Positions 8,485-15,947 of a stretch of DNA of 64,000 nt are shown one piece after another. The notes beneath the pieces are model-generated. The model did no database searches and was not told where the DNA came from. It saw only the letters and a list, made by a program, of their open reading frames with translations. Every line of letters begins with the position of its first letter. Within the stretch, counting starts at the first letter, position 1. Where the stretch lies: assembly GCA_963693365.1 (NCBI GenBank), contig CAVNZM010000005.1, positions 3,410,001 through 3,474,000 on the forward strand, read 5' to 3'. A program made the translations under genes and the position numbers. Origin of the DNA: Amoebidium appalachense. Taxonomy: Eukaryota > Ichthyosporea.

Positions 8485-8979
8485 TCAATTTTTCGATGCG
8501 TCGCCCTGGAAAATGTTGAACGTCCGGCTATGGGTAGACGTGTAACGCGGGTTGCGAACGCCAGTCTCGGGATCGGGGTCGTTGCGGTCGAAGACGATGC
8601 CACCGTGGTAAACGACCATATGACTGCTGTCCAAGTGCCACGATCCCTTGTATATCTTTATCTTCTTGCCTGTCGGGTTGTATTTGAACTTGTACTTGGA
8701 CAGCATGTCGGCCACATTCTTCTTCGACTTGATCTCGAAGACGAATCTCCCATCCTTGAAACGCTTGAAGATGTACGCACCGTCCGGGTGGGAATATGCC
8801 ACCAGAGTACGGCAGAACGTATGAATCTGCTCCTCCGTCCACTCGTGTTGCTCAACGATGTCCGCGTCCAACCAGTTGTTGCGAGTGCCTGTTGTCCTCT
8901 CAAACTCCTCGTATGCTGCAAGCTTGAGCTGCTCGTTCTCGGACATACCCGTTGCTATCTTCATGTACAGATCTTCCAT
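8485..8979 (-). CDS. Small partial paralogue of the helicase N-terminal region
   Basis: 164 residues from ATG 8979 (MEDLYMKIATG). This start is preferred over the ATG at 9093 because a TATA box lies at 9038-9045, inside that longer frame. The C-terminal 30 residues, GIVFDRNDPDPETGVRNP...FNIFQG, match the helicase linker IIFDPADPDPKTGKRKP...YNIYRG, and the N-terminal helices follow the same pattern, but the protein stops exactly where the helicase core would begin. It is either a truncated duplicate or a dedicated accessory subunit. It lies directly upstream of the helicase on the same strand with its own TATA box, so the two are probably coordinately expressed. The biochemical role is unknown. 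Confidence 0.72.
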   Translation of the reverse strand: MEDLYMKIATGMSENEQLKLAAYEEFERTTGTRNNWLDADIVEQHEWTEEQIHTFCRTLVAYSHPDGAYIFKRFKDGRFVFEIKSKKNVADMLSKYKFKYNPTGKKIKIYKGSWHLDSSHMVVYHGGIVFDRNDPDPETGVRNPRYTSTHSRTFNIFQGDASKN

Positions 8980-9037
8980 GTTGTCCGTTGTATATATGGT
9001 TAGATAATATCTGACGGGTGTCGCCTTGTGTTTGGGG

Positions 9038-9045
9038 TATTTATA
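9038..9045 (-). promoter_or_regulatory. TATA box (TATAAATA) of the small helicase paralogue
   Basis: TATAAATA on the minus strand, 59 bases before ATG 8979; it overlaps the stop of the upstream zinc-finger gene. Confidence 0.6.
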
Positions 9046-9478
9046 TCGGCTCGGATGCTGAACCCACCAGCTCGGGGTGCGCGGCTCTGACATGGCAGTT
9101 GAGCGCAGCCGACCGGTTGAACGCAGATGTACAGCCCACAGACGGACACCTGAGGGTGTTCCGCACAGGCTGTTTTGGCGTCTTGTTTTCCTTGTGGACT
9201 AAGCGCCGGTGCCACCACAGTGCGGCAGGGTACGGGAAGTCGGCCGGGCACGTGTCACAGACGTATGGCCGCTCACCGGTATGCATTCGCACATGCAGCT
9301 TCATGTAATCGCTGCGGGTAAAGGTAGCAAAGCAGCCTTCATGGGGGCACGTGTAAGGGCGTTTCTCGGAGTGTGTTGCGGCACGGTGTCTTTTCATGTT
9401 TGCGTTTGTGGTGAACGTTTGGGCACAGTCGGTGCATGGAAATACTCTCTTGTGTGGGGGTCTGCATGGTTCAGCCAT
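9041..9478 (-). CDS. Four-finger C2H2 zinc-finger protein
   Basis: 145 residues from ATG 9478 (MAEPCRPPHK); the longer open frame upstream runs through a poly-C run and is not likely coding. Fingers: CTDC...H-x4-H (about residue 14), CPHEGC...HVRMH (42), CDTCPADF...HRRLVH (71) and CPSVGC...HVRAAH (110), joined by HTGERPY-type linkers except before the last, which has a 15-residue basic spacer. It is probably a DNA-binding regulator. The stop overlaps the TATA box of the next gene, a tight arrangement typical of compact viral genomes. It is distinct in sequence from the five-finger gene at 6068-6538. Confidence 0.83.
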   Translation of the reverse strand: MAEPCRPPHKRVFPCTDCAQTFTTNANMKRHRAATHSEKRPYTCPHEGCFATFTRSDYMKLHVRMHTGERPYVCDTCPADFPYPAALWWHRRLVHKENKTPKQPVRNTLRCPSVGCTSAFNRSAALNCHVRAAHPELVGSASEPI

Positions 9479-9525
9479 TGCTAAAGAAAGGGTAGAAAAT
9501 GAATGTGGCCCCCCCCCCCCCCCCC

Positions 9526-9780
9526 CTACCACCTGTACACCAGCACGCCAGCGAGCAGCACGAGCAGCACGATGCATGCAAGCGCTATGCCCCTCCACAT
9601 CGAAGCGCTCTTGAGCTGTGCATCATGGTCGTCCAATGAAGTGCCCATGTAGAGCATGAAGCGCGTGTTGTTGTCGATGGTCAGGCGGTACTCGTGCGGG
9701 TCGGCGGCAATGTCATCCCTGCGCACCCACGAGTTACTCGGGTTGTCAAATCTCAGGTTTGCAATGTTCGGTGAAGTCAT
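9526..9780 (-). CDS. Small tail-anchored membrane protein
   Basis: 84 residues from ATG 9780 (MTSPNIANLRF). A soluble N-terminal part of about 60 residues ends in KSASMW, followed by a single hydrophobic helix (GIALACIVLLVLLAGVLVY) and RW at the very end: the layout of a type II/tail-anchored protein. It lies 80 bases from the divergent gene at 9861, and a poly-C run (about 9510-9526) follows its stop. I do not recognise the family. Small single-span proteins are frequent virion or membrane components in large DNA viruses, but that is only an analogy. Confidence 0.6.
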   Translation of the reverse strand: MTSPNIANLRFDNPSNSWVRRDDIAADPHEYRLTIDNNTRFMLYMGTSLDDHDAQLKSASMWRGIALACIVLLVLLAGVLVYRW

Positions 9781-9860
9781 ACCTTCCAAAGAGATACTTT
9801 GGAGCGCCCCCTCCCCAGCAACTCGGGGAGCACACACAGAGATTATGCATCGCAGTGCTA

Positions 9861-10232
9861 ATGGAACCTAAAAACCGCTGGGACGTAGGGCGCGCCAAGA
9901 CGGAGGACGCACTGACGAGGTACATGGACAGGGTGTGCTCGGGTGAGGATCCGGAAGGAACATGGTGGTTCACCACCATGGCCCCGGGCGGCGCAACCAC
10001 CGAGGACCTGAGCACAGCACTTGAAGATTGGGGTGAGCGCTGGCTTGACTATTTTTTCAAAGAGGTCGGCCACGTGGTGGAGGCAGCAGGGCTGCCGCTG
10101 CGCGAGGGTGTCTTTGACAGAGCCTACGGGCGCAACCGCAACCAGGAGTTCGAGGGGGTGGGTGCGGACCTTGATGAGTGGAACGAGGGGATCCCCTGGA
10201 GCAACGCGGGCAACGTGGGGCATGCCTTATAG
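9861..10232 (+). CDS. Hypothetical 123-residue protein
   Basis: Starts at ATG 9861 (MEPKNRWDVGRAKTEDAL) and runs to TAG at 10230. It is acidic and rich in Trp (GTWWFTTMAPGG, LEDWGERWLDYFF, DEWNEGIPWSN), without signal peptide or membrane segment. The composition and the absence of repeats suggest a folded protein. It is divergent from the tail-anchored gene across an 80-base spacer lacking a TATA box. No family recognised. Confidence 0.55.
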   Translation: MEPKNRWDVGRAKTEDALTRYMDRVCSGEDPEGTWWFTTMAPGGATTEDLSTALEDWGERWLDYFFKEVGHVVEAAGLPLREGVFDRAYGRNRNQEFEGVGADLDEWNEGIPWSNAGNVGHAL

Positions 10233-10252
10233 CAAAAAATCTTAAACAGTTT

Positions 10253-10338
10253 CGGGGTGAATATATAATGTAAATCCAACGATCCAAATAATGGTTTTGC
10301 AACTTCACATTGGGGTGAATATACAATGTAAATCCAAC
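10253..10338 (+). repeat. Two 27-bp direct repeats at convergent gene ends
   Basis: GGGGTGAATATA(T/C)AATGTA followed by AATCCAAC occurs at 10253-10280 and 10312-10338, between the convergent genes at 9861-10232 and 10355-10492; an AATAAA follows at 10344. A 3'-end or polyadenylation role is possible. Confidence 0.45.
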
Positions 10339-10354
10339 AACAGAAATAAAAATA

Positions 10355-10492
10355 TCAATGTGCTTGGCGCTTTACTCGCACACTCTGTCGGAGCACCAGT
10401 CTCCGGTATTTTGGCATGAACTCGTCTGCATAGACGTACTTCCTTGCACGTCTGTGACCCCTCTTTTTGGACCGACCTCTTCGTTTTGACAT
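10355..10492 (-). CDS. Very basic 45-residue peptide
   Basis: From ATG 10492: MSKRRGRSKKRGHRRARKY, then a more ordinary tail (YADEFMPKYRRLVLRQ...). About 40 percent of residues are Arg or Lys, concentrated at the N-terminus. It lies 32 bases downstream of another frame on the same strand. Such small arginine-rich peptides are used as nucleic-acid condensing or core proteins in several virus groups; homology is not claimed. The regular C-terminal half argues that this is a real gene. Confidence 0.5.
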   Translation of the reverse strand: MSKRRGRSKKRGHRRARKYVYADEFMPKYRRLVLRQSVRVKRQAH

Positions 10493-10524
10493 GACGTTCA
10501 CCCAAAAATTGTGGGCGACCTCTC

Positions 10525-10902
10525 CTAGTGAAACCACTTTCTCCGCTTACACCCTGCGGCACATTGGTTGCTGGTCCACGCGCCCTCCTCGAGCTCGAGA
10601 TACACCTTGCGCCACCCGGGCTCCGCGCGCTTGATCTCGCACGCCACCACAATGTCTCCCGGTCGCACACCTGCGGTCCACATGCTTGTGCAACAGCGCA
10701 CGCTCAGCACCTCACACACCGTGTCGGGCCCACGTACACACACGCCGAAACACGCAAGCGCGCACTCGTGGTCATGCAGCGCCTCGAGAACTGGCACCTT
10801 GCGAATGAGTGTGCGCCGACGCAGGCGGGGACTCTGGAGGGTATAAAAGCGTGTGTCTGACACGGGGAGCTGCCAGTCTGAATCTGCACCAGAACCGACC
10901 AT
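10525..10902 (-). CDS. Possible 125-residue cysteine/tryptophan-rich protein, divergent and overlapping
   Basis: Open frame from an ATG at 10902 (MVGSGADSDWQLPV). The C-terminal 100 residues look like a real folded protein: VPVLEALHDHECALACFGVC, SVRCCTSMW, RPGDIVVACEIKRAEPGW, VYLELEEGAW, ending KRRKWFH. The same strand stays open much farther upstream (to 11580), but that part is a serine-rich shadow of the plus-strand gene. Its ATG and that of the plus-strand gene share a CCATGG, and the plus-strand TATA box (10842) would lie inside it. Start and even reality are uncertain; no family recognised. Confidence 0.4.
   Translation of the reverse strand: MVGSGADSDWQLPVSDTRFYTLQSPRLRRRTLIRKVPVLEALHDHECALACFGVCVRGPDTVCEVLSVRCCTSMWTAGVRPGDIVVACEIKRAEPGWRKVYLELEEGAWTSNQCAAGCKRRKWFH
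10842..10849 (+). promoter_or_regulatory. TATA box (TATAAAAG) of the 10901 gene
   Basis: TATAAAAG 52 bases before ATG 10901. Confidence 0.65.
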
Positions 10903-11419
10903 GGCTTTTGAGCAGGACCTGAAGCTATTTGTCAATCGGCTGTCGCTGCTTGTATCCAGCATGACGTTCGACTCGAACGGCGCCGGCAGGGTGGCGAGAC
11001 GGCCGCTACAGCTCCACGCAAGACTCGGCAAGGGCGACACGATGCTGTCGGACACGATGCTGCCGCTGCAGTCGGTGGAAACGTCGAACAGGACTGGACT
11101 CAACCACCTGGTGTTTTCGACGTGTCCACTGGAGGGGGCCGGGGATGCGGTGACCATCGACCTGGATTGGGGCAAGTCGTTTCGGCTGACCTGGGAGCGC
11201 TGGGACACCACGCTGTCGCTGCTGCCACCGAGGGATCCGACGGAGGAGGAGGGCATGAGCGAGGGACGAGCTGTCCCCATGGAGGCAAAGAGAAAACGAA
11301 CAACCCTTCTGCGAATCGACTTTTTGAAGGACTTCCTTTGGCATGACATGGGGTGCGACATTCTGTCGCTGCAGTTATATGAATCAGTACAGAAAAATAG
11401 GCGGCAGTGTAGAGAATAA
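10901..11419 (+). CDS. Hypothetical 172-residue protein
   Basis: ATG 10901 (MAFEQDLKLFVNRL) fixed by the TATA box 52 bases upstream. The sequence alternates hydrophobic and polar residues like a beta-rich folded protein (LNHLVFSTCPLEGAGDAVTI, SFRLTWERWDTTLSLL), has an acidic loop (DPTEEEGMSEG), a basic patch (EAKRKRTT) and a helical tail (LRIDFLKDFLWHDMG). No signal peptide, membrane helix or known motif is seen. It is intronless, with GC-rich codons like its neighbours. Unknown function. Confidence 0.6.
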   Translation: MAFEQDLKLFVNRLSLLVSSMTFDSNGAGRVARRPLQLHARLGKGDTMLSDTMLPLQSVETSNRTGLNHLVFSTCPLEGAGDAVTIDLDWGKSFRLTWERWDTTLSLLPPRDPTEEEGMSEGRAVPMEAKRKRTTLLRIDFLKDFLWHDMGCDILSLQLYESVQKNRRQCRE

Positions 11420-11478
11420 TGCAGGTATCTCGCAGTGCGTGTGTGTGTGCGACTGCGCCCCGGATGGTGCAGCACGCG

Positions 11479-11486
11479 TATATAAG
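11479..11486 (+). promoter_or_regulatory. Orphan TATA-like box (TATATAAG)
   Basis: TATATAAG in a promoter-like context, but followed only by short frames (62 codons from 11621), so it may drive a small or noncoding transcript. Confidence 0.3.
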
Positions 11487-11618
11487 CAGGGCCACACCCA
11501 ACGTGTCGTCCGAGCGCATGCTTGTGTGTGCGCACACAAATTTGTAAAAAAGCCAACGTTTTCCTTTGCCCTGAATTCAAGTTACTCTGAGCATAAAATT
11601 AATGGTTTTTTATTTGTT

Positions 11619-11885
11619 TCATGAGTAACAATATCTTACTCAGGGTACTCATTCTGAGTAACACAGACAAGTTTCCCCCACTAGATGTTACTCACCCAAA
11701 TATGGTAAAGGTTTCCTTTTTAGGTATAAAAATATGCAATTGTCATATAGTGAGTAGGATGAGTAGAATGAGTACGTACTCATCTACTGTGGGCTACGGG
11801 TATACCTAAATCTCAATCCAAAAGGAAATTGGAACACCCGGGGGGAGACCAGATGAGTAGGTACTCAAGCTACTCATCCTACTCA
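11619..11885. repeat. Array of ATGAGTA / TACTCAT motifs
   Basis: At least ten copies of (A)TGAGTA or TACTCA(T) in both orientations, several arranged head to head (for example GAGTACGTACTC at 11770-11782 and GAGTAGGTACTC near 11855). They fall in the 670-base gap between the 10901 gene and the coiled-coil gene and look like a binding-site cluster. Confidence 0.5.
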
Positions 11886-11895
11886 CCCCATCACT

Positions 11896-12038
11896 GCCTA
11901 TAGGCATGCCCCGTGTGCAGGGCACTGATTTCTGCCCTCTTCTGGTTGGTGCCAAGAGGCAGTGCCCTACACATGTGGTGTCTAAACAGCCTATAGGCAT
12001 GCTCTGTGTGCAGGGCACTGATTTCTACCCTCTTCTGG
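11896..12038 (-). repeat. Inverted 1.5 copies of the 92-bp repeat of 17.4 kb
   Basis: Contains GCCTATAGGCATGC twice and CCCTCTTCTGGTTGGTGCC, the reverse complement of the tandem unit at 17398-17818, with a few substitutions. Confidence 0.8.
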
Positions 12039-12089
12039 TATTCTGAAATCACTCGCAAGTGTTATCCCTCATGATTGTATCAATCCGTT

Positions 12090-12434
12090 TCATGGAGTCT
12101 TAGCGGACTGGCCCAGCCGTATGAGACAGGCCCGTAGAAAGTCCTTTTGCTTCTTCAGCTTGTCGTTTTCCAGCTGCAGCTCTTGGTTCTCCACCACCAA
12201 ATTCTTGTTCTCTTCGCACACCTTGTTGCGCTCCTCTTGCAGGCCCTTGATCACCTCCCGCTGGTTCTTGTTCATTGTGCGCAGCGCGTCGTTGTCCTTG
12301 TCCATGTCGTTGTTCAACTCCCTCAGCTGCTGGATCAGCCCGTGCAGCCCCTCGTTGGCCTCCTTCAGCATCTTGTTGGTCTCTTGCAGCTGCTTGGTGT
12401 GTGCATCTTGGCGCTGTGTATCTGTTTCATCCAT
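12090..12434 (-). CDS. Coiled-coil protein, 114 residues
   Basis: ATG 12434 (MDETDTQRQ). Residues about 12-100 form one long heptad-like coiled coil (LQETNKMLKEANEGLHGLI, LQEERNKVCEENKNLVVE, LQLENDKLKKQKDFL) rich in Glu, Lys, Asn and Gln, with a short tail. It is probably a dimerising structural or scaffold protein. It is intronless, without TATA box; its upstream region is the 12.5-12.7 kb repeat. No specific family can be named from a coiled coil. Confidence 0.65.
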   Translation of the reverse strand: MDETDTQRQDAHTKQLQETNKMLKEANEGLHGLIQQLRELNNDMDKDNDALRTMNKNQREVIKGLQEERNKVCEENKNLVVENQELQLENDKLKKQKDFLRACLIRLGQSAKTP

Positions 12435-12490
12435 TGTGTCGTTTGCAGCCGGTTGGGCAGGAGGTGTTTAGTTTTTCTATCTTTCTATCC

Positions 12491-12712
12491 ACGAAGCAAA
12501 GCAGTGTGAACAAAAAAAAAACGTCCCTCTTATTTTTACGAAGCAAAAGTGTGACCCAAAAAAACCGTCCCTCTTACACAGTGCAAAATAAAGCAAAATC
12601 ATATGATGCGCAAACACACCGTGAACTAAAAAAACTCGCCACTGATTATTTACACGAAGTAAAGCAGTGTGAACAAAAAAAAGCGCCCCTTACACAATGC
12701 AAAATAAAACAC
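12491..12712 (+). repeat. Three to four degenerate copies of a ~50-bp repeat
   Basis: Units beginning (AC)ACGAAG(C/T)AAA and continuing GTGTGAACAAAAAAA then C(G/C)(T/C)CCCTTAC start near 12491, 12538 and 12652, with a decayed copy near 12617. A (CA)n tract follows at 12711. The gap 12435-13240 otherwise shows only CCAAT-type motifs (13048, 13161, 13195) and no gene. Confidence 0.55.
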
Positions 12713-13240
12713 ACACACACACACACACCAAGCCATTTGTATCCAGCTCGGACCCCTTTTTGTGCGCACACTTCTGGTTGGTGTATAAGTATTGGATCCA
12801 CGTGAGCGCGAGTTTCCTAAGTGCTGCTCAAAAAGTGACATATGTGATTGTGTACTTTTCCTGACCAATTTTTGTATCCCTGATAGACAGAATAATGCTC
12901 GTAATTGTTGGGAAGCATATTCGTGTTTTTTTAGGGGTTGCTACATCAAAATACATTGTGTTCAAACACTGATGGCCAAGTTGCAAAGATCGGATTACAA
13001 TCCAATCTGTCAAAATGACAATTCTCAAGTCAAAACATGCTCTTGTTGATCCAATCAGAATTCATCAATCAGTCAGCAGATTTGGTTGAGCCCCAACTTA
13101 TCGGATACACCAAGATGCCTAAATGACAATTAGCTAATCAGATGTTCACGCGATCTCTAGATCCAATCAAGCGTCGCGGCTGGGGTATATCCAACCAATC
13201 TAATGCAATAAAGCATCTGATGCCAAAGCCGGGCACGGCA

Positions 13241-13248
13241 TATAAAAG
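13241..13248 (+). promoter_or_regulatory. TATA box (TATAAAAG) of the 13327 gene
   Basis: GGCATATAAAAGC context identical to the box of the minus-strand gene ending at 17102; 79 bases before the ATG. CCAAT motifs lie 45-200 bases further upstream. Confidence 0.65.
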
Positions 13249-13326
13249 CCCATACTCTCTTCAATCCACACACCTTTTCCATGTTAGCTAGCTTCTCCCT
13301 TGGCACACAACGTACATCCAACTGTC

Positions 13327-14061
13327 ATGAAAATGAGTTCTAAAGACATCAAAGATCTAGAAAGGCGCGCTGAAAAAATAGAGACAAGACTCAAGACTTT
13401 GGAGGAGGATGCAAAGGCCCTGCGGGACACCCAGGCCCGTTTCGCGCGCGCCCTTGCTAGGCACGCCCGCATGGCTTTAAGCAAGCGCACCACTACAGCA
13501 GCAACCGTGGCACCCCCAGCGCTGACCGTGGCACCCCCAGCGCTGACCGTGGCACCCCCTGTCCTGGCAGCGGCACCTGCACTTCGTGCTGGCGAGCATG
13601 GCAGCTCCTATCCCGTGGACTTGGCCCCCCTGCCCCTGCAGCGCTCACGTTTGCACATCACACAGGGGTCCAAGACACGGGAGAAACCACGAAGACAGCA
13701 GAAGAGGACACGAGAGGAAGTCAGAAGCTCTGGGTCGGAGGAGGAGCACCATTCTCCAGTGCCTCCTTGGTTCAACTGGAAGACCTTCACACAGGGGTCC
13801 AAGACACGGGAGAAACCACGAAGACAGCAGAAGAGGACACGAGAGGAAGTCAAAAGCTCTGGGTCGGAGGTACAGGAGGAAGTGCCTCCTTGGTTCAAGA
13901 CCTTGCTATGGGGACCTGAGGAGTACTCGTCTTCTGAGGAGCACTCGTCTTCCGAGTCCAAGACCTTGACACGGGGACAGCAGAAAAGGGCACGAGCCAG
14001 TGAAGCCAGCAGCTCTGGGGCGTCTTCCGAGTCTTCAGACGGAGATATCAACTGGCCTTGA
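13327..14061 (+). CDS. Repeat-rich basic protein with N-terminal coiled coil
   Basis: 244 residues from ATG 13327 (a second Met two codons later). Residues 1-50 form a coiled coil (IKDLERRAEKIETRLKTLEE), then three TVAPPAL units, then a 28-residue block starting TQGSKTREKPRRQQKRTREE that is present twice nearly unchanged (about residues 112 and 154) at DNA and protein level, then acidic Ser/Glu-rich runs (EEYSSSEEHSSSE) ending in ASSESSDGDINWP. It is low-complexity and likely disordered, with strongly basic and acidic segments. Its layout (coiled coil, Pro/Ala repeats, charged tail) parallels the 15948-17102 protein and both share the same TATA context, so they may be co-regulated structural proteins. 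Family unknown. Confidence 0.65.
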   Translation: MKMSSKDIKDLERRAEKIETRLKTLEEDAKALRDTQARFARALARHARMALSKRTTTAATVAPPALTVAPPALTVAPPVLAAAPALRAGEHGSSYPVDLAPLPLQRSRLHITQGSKTREKPRRQQKRTREEVRSSGSEEEHHSPVPPWFNWKTFTQGSKTREKPRRQQKRTREEVKSSGSEVQEEVPPWFKTLLWGPEEYSSSEEHSSSESKTLTRGQQKRARASEASSSGASSESSDGDINWP

Positions 14062-14116
14062 CACGGTGAAAAAAGGGGCCGCTATTAGAGAGTAGCCTCA
14101 GGCTATTCTAGTGCTT

Positions 14117-15543
14117 GTGTGCAGGTGTACTTAACATTGAGTGTACTTAGGGTGGGGCTGTGCAGACGTGTACTTAAAGGGCCGGGCTGTGCAGACGTGT
14201 ACTTAGGATGGTGCAGACGTGTACTTAAAGGGTGGGGCTGTGCAGACGTGTACTTAAAGGGTGGGGCTGTGCAGACGTGTACTTAGGATGGTGTAGACGT
14301 GTACTTAGGGTGGTGCAGAGTGTACTTAGGGTGGTGCAGAGGTGTACTTAGGATGGTGTAGACGTGTACTTAGGGTGGTGCAGAGTGTACTTAGGGTGGT
14401 GCAGAGGTGTACTTAGGGTGGTGCAGAGGTGTACTTAGGGCTGTGCAGACGTGTACTTAGGGTGGGGCTGTGCAGAGTGTACTTAGGGTGGTGCAGAGGT
14501 GTACTTAGGGCTGTGCAGACGTGTACTTAGGGTGGGGCTGTGCAGAGTGTACTTAGGGTGGTGCAGAGTGTACTTAGGGCTGTGCAGACGTGTACTTAGG
14601 GTGGGGCTGTGCAGAGTGTACTTAGGGTGGTGCAGAGTGTACTTAGGGTGGTGCAGAGTGTACTTAGGGTGGGGCTGTGCAGAGGTGTACTTAGGGTGGT
14701 GCAGAGTGTACTTAGGGTGGTGCAGAGGTGTACTTAGGGTGGTGCAGACGTGTACTTAGGGTGGTGCAGACGTGTACTTAGGGTGGTGCAGAGGTGTACT
14801 TAGGGTGGTGCAGAGGTGTACTTAGGGTGGTGCAGAGGTGTACTTAGGGTGGTGCAGACGTGTACTTAGGGTGGTGCAGAGGTGTACTTAGGGTGGTGCA
14901 GACGTGTACTTAGGGTGGGGCTGTGCACCACAGTGTACTTAGGGTGGTGCAGACGTGTACTTAGGGTGGGGCTGTGCACCACAGTGTACTTAGGGTGGTG
15001 CAGACGTGTACTTAGGGTGGGGCTGTGCACCACAGTGTACTTAGGGTGGTGCAGACGTGTACTTAGGGTGGTGCAGAGGTGTACTTAGGGTGGTGCAGAC
15101 GTGTACTTAGGGTGGTGCAGAGGTGTACTTAGGGTGGTGCAGAGGTGTACTTAGGGTGGTGCAGAGGTGTACTTAGGGTGGTGCAGACGTGTACTTAGGG
15201 TGGTGCAGAGGTGTACTTAGGGTGGTGCAGACGTGTACTTAGGGTGGTGCAGACGTGTACTTAGGGTGGTGCAGAGGTGTACTTAGGGTGGTGCAGAGGT
15301 GTACTTAGGGTGGTGCAGACGTGTACTTAGGGTGGTGCAGAGGTGTACTTAGGGTGGTGCAGACGTGTACTTAGGGTGGTGCAGACGTGTACTTAGGGTG
15401 GTGCAGAGGTGTACGTAGGGTGGTGCAGACGTGTACTTAGGGTGGGGCTGTGCACCACAGTGTACTTAGGGTGGTGCAGACGTGTACTTAGGGTGGGGCT
15501 GTGCACCACAGTGTACTTAGGGTGGTGCAGAGTGTACTTAGGT
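14117..15543 (+). repeat. 22-bp minisatellite, about 60 units
   Basis: Tandem units of GTGTACTTAGGGTGGTGCAG plus A(C/G), with variants lacking one or two bases and a longer variant carrying GGGGCTGTGCACCACA. Each unit includes TTAGGG. Open frames across it are artefacts of the repeat. The following 400 bases (15544-15947) are AT-rich and contain nothing I can support. Confidence 0.9.
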
Positions 15544-15947
15544 GGGTGTCTTGTGGTGAAAGTAAAGTTTATGGCATACAGGCAGATGTGTGCTTTAAGC
15601 CTTAGGGAACTGTGGGCAGACATGTCAACACTTGGGCCTATGGGTAGACGTGTACACACTTAGTGTATTTGTTTGTGTCTCTCATGGTTATTTTATAGCA
15701 TGAAGCACTGCAAAAAATGGTGTATGTTTCCGTGGTCCACGTACACAGAATCCTTTAATATGAACACAAGTGATTGTATAGAAAAAGAGTACGTACGTAC
15801 ATGATAGTCTAGTCAGATTACAAAGAACAAATCAACTTGGACCGAGTATATTCAAATACAAACTAAAAGAGAAAAGAAACAAATAAATCAAGACCGATCA
15901 ATTCAAATACAAATCAAAAGAGAATGCCACTTAGTCGACCAATCAAA

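Noticed and set aside
10903-11580. Long minus-strand open frame opposite the 10901 gene
   Set aside because: Serine-rich composition typical of an antisense shadow; the plus strand has the TATA box and the better protein.
14499-15088. Frames through the 22-bp minisatellite (YLGWCR repeats)
   Set aside because: Explained by the repeat; no start context or promoter.
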